NCBI GenBank assembly: GCA_026990045.1
Contig: JALSIK010000207.1
Span: 1-18,578 of the forward strand
From: Chromatiales bacterium
Lineage (GTDB): Bacteria; Pseudomonadota; Gammaproteobacteria; CAMYNG01
Direction of reading: 5' to 3'
Length of the DNA: 18,578 nucleotides
Shown piece by piece: positions 1-9,741 of this stretch. A program made the translations under genes and the position numbers. The notes under the pieces are model-generated. The model had not been told where the DNA came from. It saw only the letters and a program-made list of their open reading frames with translations, and made no database searches. The first letter of the stretch is position 1. The number at the start of each line of letters is the position of its first letter.

Positions 1-109
1 CCTTGGGCCAGGCCGCCAGCACCAGCCGCGGGCTCAGCAGCCCCGCACTCACCGCCACCGCCACCGTCCCCGTGGCCAGGCTCCCCTTCAGAAACGTTCT
101 GCGTAGCAT
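1..109 (-). CDS. soxY: Probable SoxY, sulfur-oxidation carrier protein (partial, N-terminus only)
   Basis: Only the first 36 codons are inside the window; the gene runs off the left edge. The start is ATG at 109, preceded by a strong GGAGAGG ribosome site 4 nt upstream. The peptide opens MLRRTFLKG, a twin-arginine (Tat) motif, then a hydrophobic stretch and an alanine-rich cleavage region ending LVLAAWPK. As I know the family, SoxY proteins carry a Tat signal followed closely by an AAWP-type mature start. SoxY forms the SoxYZ complex in the periplasm, and a C-terminal cysteine (not visible here) carries the sulfur substrate during thiosulfate oxidation. The name rests on the signal peptide, the short mature start and the sigma-54 regulatory context. 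Another Tat substrate remains possible. Confidence 0.62.
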   Translation of the reverse strand, partial: MLRRTFLKGSLATGTVAVAVSAGLLSPRLVLAAWPK

Positions 110-159
110 GATCCTCTCCTCAACGTTGGGATGAAACCGTTGGTCGGTGCCCGGCCCGT

Positions 160-175
160 CGCAAAAGGCGGGCCA
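160..175 (-). promoter_or_regulatory. Sigma-54 (-24/-12) promoter driving the soxY-like gene
   Basis: On the minus strand the sequence reads TGGCCCG, four bases, then TTGCG. This matches the consensus TGGCACG-N4-TTGCW at nearly every position, with the exact GG-N10-GC spacing. The predicted start of transcription is near 149, giving a leader of about 40 nt before the ATG at 109. The adjacent regulator has the sigma-54-contacting GAFTGA loop, which agrees with this call. Confidence 0.75.
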
Positions 176-191
176 GCCCGAAAGGACGGTA

Positions 192-204
192 ATTCAATGA
201 CTTG
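192..204 (+). promoter_or_regulatory. Candidate IHF binding site
   Basis: ATTCAATGACTTG matches the IHF consensus WATCAANNNNTTR at every defined position but one. It sits between the sigma-54 promoter (160-175) and the candidate activator sites (229-254), where IHF would bend DNA to bring the activator to the polymerase. It is also the most AT-rich part of this gap. Confidence 0.45.
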
Positions 205-228
205 TGACGTTATCGGCCGGCCGGGACC

Positions 229-254
229 GTGCATGTTGCACGATGCCGTTGCAA
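229..254. promoter_or_regulatory. Candidate upstream activator sites for the NtrC-type regulator
   Basis: A perfect palindrome, GTGCA-TGT-TGCAC (229-241), overlaps a second inverted repeat, TTGCA-N9-TGCAA (236-254), so three TGCA half-sites are clustered. They lie about 80-105 bp upstream of the predicted sigma-54 start, the normal distance for an enhancer site. Binding by the neighbouring regulator is inferred. Confidence 0.5.
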
Positions 255-279
255 AGGACGACGCCGCAGGAGGCCGTCT

Positions 280-1643
<1,364 letters not shown>

Positions 1644-1647
<4 letters not shown>

Positions 1648-3602
1648 GGGGCATCACCGGTGCCGCCGCCAGTATCGGCCGAGGGCCGCGGCCGGCGCAA
1701 GGGCAGGCGCATGCTGGCGGTGGCGCCCTGGTCCGGGTTGTTGTGCAGGTCCAGGCTGCCGCCGTGGTGCTCCACGATGCCCAGGGCGATGGACAGGCCC
1801 AGGCCGGTACCCTCGCCCTCGGGCCTGGTGGTGAAGAAAGGATCGAACAGCCGGTCGCGCACGGCCTCGTCGATGCCGGCGCCCTCGTCACGCACAGTGA
1901 CGAGCACGGTGTCGCCGTCGCAGCGCGCACCCACCACCACCTGGCCGCCCTCGGGGCTGGCGGCGACGGCGTTGAGCAGCAGGTTGACCAGGGCCTGCTG
2001 GAGCTGGCCGCTGTCGCCCTCCATGGTCTGGCCCGGCGGGCAGCGGTCGAGCAGGCGCAGGTCCACGTGCCGGCCCCGGGCCGCCCGTTCCACCAGGGCC
2101 AGGGTGCCTTCGAGCCAGGGCCCGAGCCGGAACTCGCCGTAGCGCGGCGGCACCTGGCGGGCGAAGTTGAGCACCCCGCGCACGATCTCGGTGGCGCGCA
2201 GGGCCTCCTGCTGGAGGGCCTCCAGGTCGCGCCGCAGATCGGGGTCGTCGGGCCGGGCCCGCTTCAGGAGCTTGGCATACGACAGGATGTTGTTGAGCGG
2301 ATTGTTGAGCTCGTGGCCGATGCCCGCCGCCATCTGGCCCAGGCTGGCCAGCTTGGCGCTGCGCAGCATGAGCTCGCGGGCGCGGTCGCGCTCCGTTTCC
2401 ACCCGCGCGATGGTGTCGGCCATGTAGTCGAAGGCCTCGCCCAGCTCGCGGACCTCGTCGATCCGGGAGGAGACCCCCGCCCGCACCGCGTGGTCGCCGT
2501 CGGCGAACTGCTTGAGGCGGGCCGCCAGGGTGCGCACCGGCCGGGCGATGTTGCGCACGCCGATCCCGGACAGGCCCAGGGTCATGAACAGGGCCACGCC
2601 AGACACGCCCCAGATGGCGGCGCGGATCTGGCGGAAGGGGGCGGTGAGGCGGTTGTCTTCCACCACCAGGGCCAGGACCCAGTTGACCAGCTCCTCCTGC
2701 GCGGGAAAGAAGGCGGTGTAGTAGAGGGTGCGTCCGCCCGGCAGGGCCAGGCGCCCGTCCTCGCCCTCCAGCGCCGATGCCACCGCCTGTTCCAGCAGAT
2801 CGTCCACCATGAGCGGCCCGGACCGGGGCCGGGCCAGGCGCAGGTTGCGGGCGTCGTCGAACAGCACCAGCCCGTTGCGGGCCTCGTGGTCGGGGTTGAG
2901 CTCCACCAGCAGCAGCCGGCCCTGGTGCAGGCGCGGGGCGTGTTCCATGATGCGGTCCAGCTCGCCGCCCAGCAGGGTGACGGCCAGCGCCCCCACCAGC
3001 CGGCGCCGGTGGTAGAGGGGGACGATGTAGTCCTGCTTGGGCAGGTGCTTCATGTCCTCGGCCTCGCGCAGCCGGTGGGGCAGGGTGACCAGGCTCACCC
3101 GGTCCCGGGGCAGGCGGTCGAGGCGGCGCATGAAGGCGGGGTCGGCCAGTTCCGGTTCCACGAAGGGCACGCCCTCGATGCCTTCGTAGATGGCCGGGCT
3201 CACCCGGCGATGACTGACCTTGATCAGGGTGTTGCCCTGGTAGTCCAGCACCCGGATGGCGAAGTAGCCCGGCAGGATGGTGCCCAGGCCGCGGAAGAAG
3301 CGGTTGATGCGGGCCCGGCGCACGTTGATCTCCGGGTGGGCGTTGCCCCGCCGCCGTTCGTACAGCACCGGCAGGATCTCGCGCACCGCCGGCGAGCGGG
3401 CCAGGCCCAGGGCCAGGGCCTGCTCCGCCTGGTGGCGGCGGCGGATCTCGCCGGCCAGGTTGCCGAGGCTGGCGGCGATGTCGTGCTCCTGGGACCGGCG
3501 GTGGCTGGTCTGGACGTAATAGGTCGCCGCCAGCGCCAGCCCCGTGAGCGGCAGGATGGTGGCGACGAAGATCCAGAGAAAGATGCTGCGGCGGATGTTC
3601 AC
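1644..3602 (-). CDS. Membrane sensor histidine kinase (Cache-like sensor, HAMP, HisKA, HATPase)
   Basis: I chose a GTG start (3602) giving 652 residues. It lies just before the first membrane helix and has AAAGAGA about 8 nt upstream; longer forms add a low-complexity proline and arginine stretch with no ribosome site. Transmembrane helix 1 is at about 6-28. A large periplasmic region (about 30-325) resembles a double-Cache sensor, including a YQGNTLIKV strand and a second segment near IVPLYHRRRLVGALAV. Helix 2 is at about 329-349 and HAMP at about 350-405. The HisKA phosphorylation site is H430 in GIGHELNNP. The ATPase domain has the N box LVNLLLNAV, DEGAG and GTGLGL. It would autophosphorylate H430 and pass phosphate to D57 of the regulator encoded immediately downstream (ATGA overlap). 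The signal sensed cannot be read from sequence; a sulfur compound is plausible from context. Confidence 0.9.
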
Positions 3603-3736
3603 GGCGCGGGTCTCTTTGCCGGCCGGGGCGGACGCGCAGGGCGCCACCCCGGGGCCGGTTCTCACCATACCATGGACGGCGCCGGCCGCTCCCCGTTCCC
3701 GGGCCGGCCCGGTGGGCACAAGCGGCGGCGGGCGCG

Positions 3737-3742
3737 TATAAT
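3737..3742 (+). promoter_or_regulatory. TATAAT -10 element for the lptM-lysA-dapF operon
   Basis: A perfect TATAAT stands out in GC-rich DNA. The best -35 candidate, GGCACA at 3715-3720 with 16 bp spacing, matches TTGACA only at its last three bases. Transcription would begin near 3749, which makes the third in-frame ATG (3775) the most comfortable start for the next gene. The element lies in the divergent gap between the kinase gene and the lysine operon. Confidence 0.6.
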
Positions 3743-3774
3743 CGCATATCGCCGCCATGCCCGGGATGCCGTCC

Positions 3775-3891
3775 ATGTCCACCCTGCTGCGCCTCCTGCC
3801 GTTGCTGGTCCTGCTGCTCGCGGCCGCCGGCTGCGGCAAGAAGGGCCCGCTGTACCTGCCGCAGGAGAGCCGCGCGGTGGCGGAACGCTAG
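3775..3891 (+). CDS. lptM: Small outer-membrane lipoprotein of the LptM/LppL (YifL) family
   Basis: From ATG 3775 the protein has 38 residues: a hydrophobic signal of about 19 residues ending LLAAAGC (a lipobox with the cysteine to be lipidated), then GKKGPLYLP and a short charged tail. GxKGPLYxP directly after the lipobox is the hallmark of this family. In E. coli the equivalent gene, next to dapF, is now named LptM and helps mature the LPS translocon LptD. In-frame ATGs at 3757 and 3766 would give 44 or 41 residues. They are less likely because transcription from TATAAT would leave almost no leader, although none of the three has a strong ribosome site. lysA begins 4 nt after the stop. Confidence 0.8.
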   Translation: MSTLLRLLPLLVLLLAAAGCGKKGPLYLPQESRAVAER

Positions 3892-3895
3892 GGCC

Positions 3896-5146
3896 GTGGA
3901 CCACTTCACCTATCGCGACGGCGTGCTCCACGCCGAGGCGGTGCCCCTGACCGCCATCGCCGAGCACCACGGCACGCCCTGCTACGTCTACTCCCGCGCC
4001 ACCCTGGAGCGCCACTTCCGCGCCTTCGACCGGGCCCTGGCCGGGCGGGCGCACCTGGTGTGCTACGCGGTCAAGGCCAACTCCAACCTGGCGGTGCTGG
4101 ACGTGCTGGCCCGGCTGGGGGCGGGCTTCGACATCGTCTCCGTGGGCGAGCTGGAACGGGTGCTGGCCGCCGGCGGCGAGCCCTCGCGGGTGGTGTTCTC
4201 CGGGGTGGGCAAGCGTGCCGACGAGATGCGCCGGGCGCTGGAGGCGGGCATCCGCTGCTTCAACGTGGAGTCGGAGGCGGAGCTGGAGCGCCTCGACCGG
4301 GTGGCCGGGGAGCTGGGGGTGCGCGCCCCGGTGTCGCTGCGGGTCAACCCGGACGTGGATGCCCGCACCCATCCCTACATTTCCACCGGCCTGCGCGAGA
4401 ACAAGTTCGGCATCAACATCGAGGCCGCCGAGGCGGTCTACCGCCGCGCCCACCAGCTCCCCCACCTGGAGGTGCGGGGGGTGGACTGCCACATCGGCTC
4501 CCAGCTCACCGAGACCGCCCCCTTCGTCGATGCCCTGGAACGGGTGCTGGCCCTGGTGGACCGGCTGGCGGACCAGGGCATCCACCTTTCCCACCTGGAC
4601 CTGGGCGGCGGGCTGGGCATCCGCTACCGCGACGAGACCCCGCCCGAGCCGGCGGACTATGCGCGCGCCATCGACGCGGCCCTGGGCCCGCGCGACCTCG
4701 AGCTGCTGGTGGAGCCGGGACGGGCCATCGCCGGCAACGCCGGGGTGCTGCTCACGCGGGTGGAGTACCTCAAGCACACCGCGCACAAGAACTTCGCCAT
4801 CGTCGATGCGGCCATGAACGACCTGCTGCGCCCGGCCCTGTACGACGCCTGGCAGGAGATCGTGCCGGTGGTGCCGCGCGGCGACACCACCGCCTGTGCC
4901 TATGACGTGGTGGGCCCGGTGTGCGAGACCGGCGACTTCCTGGGCAAGGGCCGCGAGCTGGCCCTGGCCGAGGGGGACCTGCTGGCGGTGCGCTCGGCCG
5001 GGGCCTACGGTTTCTCCATGAGCTCCAACTACAACAGCCGCCCGCGCGCGGCCGAGGTCATGGTGGACGGCGACCGCCACCACTGCGTGCGCGAGCGCGA
5101 GCGCATCCCCGACCTGTTCGCCCTGGAGCGCCGGTTGCCGGACTGA
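3896..5146 (+). CDS. lysA: Diaminopimelate decarboxylase
   Basis: A 416-residue, fold-type III PLP enzyme that decarboxylates meso-diaminopimelate to L-lysine, the last lysine step, in the cytoplasm. The PLP lysine is K60 in CYAVKANSN. HIGSQ (199-203) and the glycine loop DLGGGLGI (about 235-242) bind cofactor. EPGRAI (273-278) and GPVCETGDF (340-348, C343) build the active site with the partner subunit, and Y371 follows in GAYGFSMSSNYN. Length is normal. The start is GTG, four bases after the lptM stop, with no clear ribosome site, so translation is probably coupled. dapF follows after 6 bp, the usual gammaproteobacterial arrangement. Confidence 0.97.
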   Translation: MDHFTYRDGVLHAEAVPLTAIAEHHGTPCYVYSRATLERHFRAFDRALAGRAHLVCYAVKANSNLAVLDVLARLGAGFDIVSVGELERVLAAGGEPSRVVFSGVGKRADEMRRALEAGIRCFNVESEAELERLDRVAGELGVRAPVSLRVNPDVDARTHPYISTGLRENKFGINIEAAEAVYRRAHQLPHLEVRGVDCHIGSQLTETAPFVDALERVLALVDRLADQGIHLSHLDLGGGLGIRYRDETPPEPADYARAIDAALGPRDLELLVEPGRAIAGNAGVLLTRVEYLKHTAHKNFAIVDAAMNDLLRPALYDAWQEIVPVVPRGDTTACAYDVVGPVCETGDFLGKGRELALAEGDLLAVRSAGAYGFSMSSNYNSRPRAAEVMVDGDRHHCVRERERIPDLFALERRLPD

Positions 5147-5152
5147 GAGCCC

Positions 5153-5983
5153 GTGGAGATCGCCTTCACCAAGATGCACGGCCTGGGCAACGACTTCGTC
5201 GTCATCGACGCGGTCAACCAGGCGGTGACGCTGACGCCCGGGCAGGTGCGCTTCCTCGCCGACCGCCACTTCGGCGTGGGCTGCGACCAGGTGCTGCTGG
5301 TGGAACCGCCGCCGGGACCGGAGGTGGACTTCGGCTACCGCATCTTCAATGCCGACGGCGGCGAGGTGGAGCAGTGCGGCAACGGCGCCCGCTGCTTCGC
5401 CCGCTTCGTCATCGATCACGGCCTGTGGCGGGGCGAGCGCCTGCGGGTGCGGACCGCGGCCGGCCCGCTCACCCTGGTGGTGGAGCCCGACGGCCGCATC
5501 ACCGTGGACATGGGCCGCCCGCGGTTCGATCCCGCGGCCATCCCGTTCGCCGCCCCGGCCCCGGCCCCGGCGTACATGCTGGAGGTGGACGGCGAGACGG
5601 TGGAGCTGGGCGCGGTGTCCCTGGGCAATCCCCACGCGGTGCTCGTGGTGGCGGACGTGGACCGGGCCCCGGTGGCGCGCCTGGGCCCGGCCATCGAGCA
5701 CCACCCGCGCTTTCCCGCCCGGGTCAACGTGGGCTTCATGCAGGTGGTGGACGCCGCCCGCGTCCGGCTGCGGGTGTGGGAACGCGGCGCCGGCGAGACC
5801 CTGGCCTGCGGCAGCGGGGCCTGTGCCGCGGTGGTGGTGGGTCGCCAGCAGGGGCGGCTTGGTGATAAGGTTGCGGTGGACCTGCCGGGCGGGCGCCTGG
5901 ACGTGCGCTGGGCCGGCGGCGATGCGCCGGTGCTGCTCACCGGCCCGGCCACCCGCGTGTTCGAGGGGCGAATCGAGTTATGA
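5153..5983 (+). CDS. dapF: Diaminopimelate epimerase
   Basis: A 276-residue enzyme that interconverts LL- and meso-diaminopimelate, supplying both peptidoglycan and the LysA substrate. The two catalytic cysteines are present: C75 in EQCGNGARC and C219 in LACGSGACAA. The N-terminal FTKMHGLGNDFVVID and the central SLGNPHAV motifs are also typical, and the length is normal. The start is GTG with GAGAG just upstream. Its stop codon overlaps the ATG of the DUF484 gene (ATGA). Confidence 0.97.
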   Translation: MEIAFTKMHGLGNDFVVIDAVNQAVTLTPGQVRFLADRHFGVGCDQVLLVEPPPGPEVDFGYRIFNADGGEVEQCGNGARCFARFVIDHGLWRGERLRVRTAAGPLTLVVEPDGRITVDMGRPRFDPAAIPFAAPAPAPAYMLEVDGETVELGAVSLGNPHAVLVVADVDRAPVARLGPAIEHHPRFPARVNVGFMQVVDAARVRLRVWERGAGETLACGSGACAAVVVGRQQGRLGDKVAVDLPGGRLDVRWAGGDAPVLLTGPATRVFEGRIEL

Positions 5984-6684
5984 GCATCCAGCAGGCCGAG
6001 GAGCCGGACCGCGAACGGGAGAAGCAGGTGGCACGCTACCTGCGCGAGCATCCCGATTTCTTCGAGCGCCACCGCGAGCTGCTGGCGGACATGGTGCTGC
6101 CCCACGAGGCGGGCGGGGCGGTGTCCCTCATCGAGCGCCAGGTGGGCGTGCTGCGGGAACAGAAGGACGAGCTGCGCCGCCGCCTGCAGCGGCTGGTGGA
6201 CAACGCCCGCCTCAACGAGGAACTGGTGGAGCGCATCCACGCCCTGGTGCTGGCCCTGCTGGATGCCCGCGACCTGGAGACGGTGCTGGACACCGTGCGC
6301 GAGCGCCTGCGCTCGGACTTCGAGGCCGACGCCGTGGTGCTGCGCCTGTTCCGTCCGGCCGACGCGCGCCTCGCCGGCCGGCCCGAGTTCGTGGACTGGA
6401 GCGAGCCGGTGCTGGGGGCGTTCGAGAAGGTCATCCGCGGCGGGCGGCCGGTGTGCGGGCGGCTCAAGTCCGGCCAGCTCGACTCGCTGTTCGCCGACGA
6501 GGCGGGGGCCATCGCCTCGGCCGCCCTGGTGCCCCTGCGCCTGCCGGAGCGCGAGCGGCCGCTGGGCCTGCTGGCCATCGGCAGCCGCCGGCGCGACCGC
6601 TTCCACGCCGAGATGGGCACCCTGTTCCTGGCCCACCTGGGCGATGTCATCGCCCGCGTCCTGCGCCCGCACCTGCGCGAGTAG
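5980..6684 (+). CDS. DUF484 family protein (GAF-like, YigA family)
   Basis: A 234-residue soluble protein. The N-terminus has the family signature: VARYLREHPDFFERHRELL, then LPHE and VSLIERQVGVLREQ. A predicted coiled helix (about 45-85) follows, then a GAF-like domain (about 85-230) ending LGDVIARVL. The biochemical role of the family is not established; its constant place between dapF and xerC suggests a link to Xer recombination or the cell cycle, which is inference. It overlaps dapF by 4 nt and ends 4 nt before the xerC start, so it belongs to the same operon. Confidence 0.9.
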   Translation: MSIQQAEEPDREREKQVARYLREHPDFFERHRELLADMVLPHEAGGAVSLIERQVGVLREQKDELRRRLQRLVDNARLNEELVERIHALVLALLDARDLETVLDTVRERLRSDFEADAVVLRLFRPADARLAGRPEFVDWSEPVLGAFEKVIRGGRPVCGRLKSGQLDSLFADEAGAIASAALVPLRLPERERPLGLLAIGSRRRDRFHAEMGTLFLAHLGDVIARVLRPHLRE

Positions 6685-6688
6685 GCCG

Positions 6689-7591
6689 GTGGACGCCGAG
6701 GCCCGCGCCCAGGTCGAAGACTATCTCCGGGTCCTGGCCGGCGAGCGCCGGCTGTCCCCCCACACCCTGCGCGGCTACCGGCGCGATCTCGCCGCCTGCA
6801 TGGCCTCCTGCGACGAGCAGGGGGTGGCGCGCTGGGAGCGGCTCACCGAGCACCACGTGCGCGCGCTCCTGGCCGCCGGCCACCGCCGCGGGCTGGGCGG
6901 CCGCAGCCTGCAGCGGCGCCTGGCGGCCCTGCGCGGCCTGCTGGATCACCTGGTGCGGCAGGGGCGGCTGCCGGCCAACGCCGCCCGCGGCGTGCGGGCC
7001 CCGCGGGCGAAGCGCCGCCTGCCCCGGGCGCTGGACGTGGACCAGGCCGCCGCGCTCATGGCCGTGCCCGGCGACGGGCCCCTGGCCGTGCGCGACCGCG
7101 CCATGCTGGAGCTCCTGTACTCCTCCGGCCTGCGCCTGGCCGAGCTGGTGGGGCTGGACCTGGCCCGCCTGGACCTGGAGGAGGGGATGGTGGCGGTCAC
7201 GGGCAAGGGCGCCAAAGACCGGCGCCTGCCCGTGGGCCGCAAGGCCCGCGCGGCCCTGGCGGCGTGGCTGGCGGTGCGCGCGGGGCTGGCCGCGCCGGAC
7301 GAGCCGGCGGTGTTCGTGGGCCGCCACGGCCGGCGGCTGTCGGCCCGCGGCGTCCAGGCCCGGCTCCGGTACTGGAGCCGGCGCCTGGGGCTGGAGGTGC
7401 CGGTGCATCCCCACATGCTGCGCCACTCCTGCGCCAGCCACCTGCTGGAGTCCAGCGGCGACCTGCGCGCGGTGCAGGAGCTGCTGGGCCACGCCGACAT
7501 CGGCACCACCCAGATCTACACCCACCTGGACTTCCAGCACCTGGCCCGGGTCCATGACCAGGCCCATCCCCGCGCCCGCCGCCGGCGCTGA
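6689..7591 (+). CDS. xerC: Tyrosine recombinase XerC
   Basis: I chose GTG 6689, four bases after the DUF484 stop, giving 300 residues, the usual size; an upstream open frame would run into DUF484. The N-terminal SAM-like DNA-binding domain spans about 3-90. The catalytic domain has all expected residues: R149 (SSGLRLAE), K173 (GKGAKDR), H242 and R245 (PHMLRHSCASHLL), H268 (LLGHADIGTTQIYTHL) and nucleophile Y277. Together with XerD (not in this window) it resolves chromosome dimers at dif during division. The name XerC rather than XerD rests on the dapF-DUF484 neighbourhood. The tail HPRARRRR is very basic. Confidence 0.94.
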   Translation: MDAEARAQVEDYLRVLAGERRLSPHTLRGYRRDLAACMASCDEQGVARWERLTEHHVRALLAAGHRRGLGGRSLQRRLAALRGLLDHLVRQGRLPANAARGVRAPRAKRRLPRALDVDQAAALMAVPGDGPLAVRDRAMLELLYSSGLRLAELVGLDLARLDLEEGMVAVTGKGAKDRRLPVGRKARAALAAWLAVRAGLAAPDEPAVFVGRHGRRLSARGVQARLRYWSRRLGLEVPVHPHMLRHSCASHLLESSGDLRAVQELLGHADIGTTQIYTHLDFQHLARVHDQAHPRARRRR

Positions 7592-7711
7592 GCCGCGGAG
7601 GGCGAAGCGCCGCCCCGCGCCCGCGGCGGCCCGGCTCCTGCACCACCGGCCGGGCTGCCGTACACTTGCAAAGACGGATTCCGGGAGAAGGGGCGCCTTG
7701 CGGGCGACGCC

Positions 7712-9139
7712 ATGAAGTACGCGCACCTGTTCATCCTGGCCACGGTGCTGCTGGTGAGCCTGGTGGTGGCCGGCACCGCCTGGCTGCGGGTGAACGACTT
7801 CCGTGACTACCAGCACCAGCTCGCCCGGCGCGCGGTGGACGTCACCGCCGCGGAGCTGGGACGGCGGCTGGCGGAGCAGCGCGAACAGGTGGAGCTGTTC
7901 GTGGCCGACCAGGCCCGGTTCATCGGCCTGCTGGCCGCGGACCCGGCCAACGCCGAGGTGGGCAAGGTGCTGCAGGGGCGCATCCGGATGTACTTCCCCG
8001 GCCGGTTCGCATTCACCATCGCCGACGGGCAGGGGCGGGTCCTGGGGGAGGACCCGGACATGGCCCCCGGCCCCCTGTGCCTGGAGGATCTGCGGGCGGT
8101 GGCCGCCGGCGCCCCGGCCCGGGTGCGCCTGCATCCCGACCCCGAGCCGCCCCACTACGACATCATGGTGCCCTGGCGCGACGGGCAGCGGGGCGGCCTG
8201 TTCTTCATCAGCTTCGGCTTGAACCACATCGTCAAGCTGCTGCGGCTGGCAGCGCCGCCCGGCCAGCACCTGCTGCTGCTCAAGGACGACGAACCCGATC
8301 TCATCGAGGTCACGGACGAGGGCGTGCGCGGGTCCCTGGCCCGGGACGGCGACCGCCTGGCGCCGGACGAACGCGCCCGGCTCATTTACAGCCAGCCGGT
8401 GCCGGGGACCCGCTGGCGCCTGGCCGCGCTGCTGGAACCGGACTTGCTGGCCGGCTACAACCGCGAGGTGACGGCCCTGGCCGGCCTCGTCATCCTGCTG
8501 TTCGCCGCCTACGGCGCCGCCGCCTGGTGGCTGTTGCGCCGGCAGGACGAACGGCGCAGCCGGGCCGAGGAGGCCCTGCGCAACTGGAAGCAGCTCCTGG
8601 AGCAGGCCAACCAGGAGCTGCGCCAGCTGGCGGTCACCGACGAGCTCACCGGCCTGCCCAACCGGCGCCAGTTCTATGAGCTGGCCGGGGTGGAGACGAA
8701 GCGCGCGCGCCGCAACTGGGTGCCCCTGTCGCTGCTGGTCATCGACGTGGACAAGTTCAAGGATTACAACGACACCTACGGCCACAAGGCCGGCGACGAA
8801 TGCCTGCGGCGGGTGGCGCTGGGGATCCGCGAGGTGCTCAAGCGGCCGTCGGACATCGTGGCCCGCTACGGCGGCGAGGAGTTCGTCGCCCTGCTGCCCG
8901 ACACGCCGCAGGTGGGCGCCGAGCAGATCGCCGAGGCCATTCGCGAGGGCGTGGAGGCCCTGGGCATCCCCCATGCCTCGTCGGCGGTGGCGCCGGTGGT
9001 GACGGTCTCGGTGGGGGTGTGCGGCATGGACCCGGGCAGCCGGCTGGAGCTGGACGAACTCATCCAGCGCGCCGACCAGGCCCTGTACCGGGCCAAGTCG
9101 GCGGGTCGCAACCGGGTGGCCTGCTGTCCGCCGGCCTGA
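7712..9139 (+). CDS. Membrane-anchored diguanylate cyclase with periplasmic sensor
   Basis: A 475-residue protein that should make c-di-GMP from two GTP. Transmembrane helix 1 is at about 5-27. A periplasmic, probably Cache-type region spans about 28-252, with repeated beta-strand patterns such as FAFTIADGQGRVLGEDP. Helix 2 is at about 254-276, then a helical linker (about 280-305) and a GGEEF domain (about 308-472). The catalytic motif GGEEF (387-391) is intact, as is the inhibitory site RPSD (378-381) five residues before it, so product feedback is expected. DELTGLPNRR and IDVDKFKDYND are typical. There is no EAL domain. It starts 120 bp after xerC, so it may have its own promoter; no strong ribosome site is visible (a GGAGAAGG is too distant, about 20 nt). 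The ligand is unknown. Confidence 0.93.
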   Translation: MKYAHLFILATVLLVSLVVAGTAWLRVNDFRDYQHQLARRAVDVTAAELGRRLAEQREQVELFVADQARFIGLLAADPANAEVGKVLQGRIRMYFPGRFAFTIADGQGRVLGEDPDMAPGPLCLEDLRAVAAGAPARVRLHPDPEPPHYDIMVPWRDGQRGGLFFISFGLNHIVKLLRLAAPPGQHLLLLKDDEPDLIEVTDEGVRGSLARDGDRLAPDERARLIYSQPVPGTRWRLAALLEPDLLAGYNREVTALAGLVILLFAAYGAAAWWLLRRQDERRSRAEEALRNWKQLLEQANQELRQLAVTDELTGLPNRRQFYELAGVETKRARRNWVPLSLLVIDVDKFKDYNDTYGHKAGDECLRRVALGIREVLKRPSDIVARYGGEEFVALLPDTPQVGAEQIAEAIREGVEALGIPHASSAVAPVVTVSVGVCGMDPGSRLELDELIQRADQALYRAKSAGRNRVACCPPA

Positions 9140-9154
9140 GCCGTCGCGGCGGGC

Positions 9155-9199
9155 GCCCCGGTCACCGGCCCGGGCGTGCCCGGCCCGGCCCGCCGGGGC
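9155..9199. terminator. GC-rich hairpin between convergent genes
   Basis: GCCCCGG (9155-9161) pairs with CCGGGGC (9193-9199) and encloses a second stem, CCGGGC-GT-GCCCGG (9170-9183). It lies between the ends of the cyclase gene and the small minus-strand gene and could end both transcripts. There is no T-tract, so the terminator role is tentative. Confidence 0.3.
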
Positions 9200-9216
9200 A
9201 GGGGGACCGCCGCGTG

Positions 9217-9456
9217 TCAGATGTCGGCGTCGAACAGGTCGTCGGCGATCTGCTCCTTCAGGCGCCGGGCCTCCATGAGCTGTTCCAGGCGGCGGCGGGC
9301 CGCCAGTGCGCGCTGGGCTCGGGTGGGCGGCGGCACGTCGTCGGGGATGTCCGACTCGTTGTCCCCCTCCAGTCCCAGCAGGTCGTCGTCCAGTGCGCCC
9401 ACGCGATCAGGGTTGGAGAATTCGCCGGAATCGTTGCCGGAAATCTTCTCTGCCAT
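9217..9456 (-). CDS. Small acidic protein, possibly PA3496-like
   Basis: From ATG 9456 the protein has 79 residues. The N-terminal half is acidic (GALDDDLLGLEGDNESDIPDD); the C-terminal half is a charged helix with RRRLEQLMEARRLKEQI, ending DDLFDADI. There is no signal peptide or membrane segment. The helix and acidic end resemble the small PA3496 family annotated as putative envelope-integrity proteins, but that link is from memory and weak. The start is uncertain: the frame stays open to an ATG at 9561 (114 residues), which has AGGAGG about 14 nt upstream, and GTG 9468 or TTG 9465 sit close behind a GGAAG. The added N-terminus is low-complexity, so I prefer the short form. Confidence 0.55.
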   Translation of the reverse strand: MAEKISGNDSGEFSNPDRVGALDDDLLGLEGDNESDIPDDVPPPTRAQRALAARRRLEQLMEARRLKEQIADDLFDADI

Positions 9457-9588
9457 GTTGCTCAACACCCCACTTCCAGGCCGGTCAAGCTTCAGTGGCG
9501 TGCCCCGTCGCGGCGGGGCCGCATCCCTGGTCCGGGCCGGGCGGGCCGGCTCCGTCCCCATAGCGGTTATCGGTCCCTCCTGGGCGGC

Positions 9589-9617
9589 TATTTAGGACCG
9601 TACCGCCTCCCTGTCAA
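9589..9617 (-). promoter_or_regulatory. Candidate sigma-70 promoter for the small acidic gene
   Basis: On the minus strand a perfect TTGACA (9612-9617) is followed after exactly 17 bp by TAAATA (9589-9594), a modest -10. Transcription would start near 9582, giving a leader of about 125 nt before the ATG at 9456, or about 20 nt before the ATG at 9561. Confidence 0.45.
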
Positions 9618-9741
9618 GCGTCCCCATGGACGAGCCGGGTCATGGGCCGGTTCCCGCCTGGGTTGCCGGAATTTTTCAACGCATTGATAAAAAATGATTT
9701 TTATGTCGGCTTCACAATGCCGTCGCCGCCACGGGCCATCA

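Noticed and set aside
3603..3839. N-terminal extension of the histidine kinase
   Set aside because: The added residues are proline, arginine and glycine rich, lack a ribosome site and would run through the TATAAT promoter and the lptM gene on the other strand.
7592..7711. Promoter for the diguanylate cyclase
   Set aside because: TACACT near 7661 could be a -10, but no acceptable -35 stands at the right distance. The gene may be read through from xerC.
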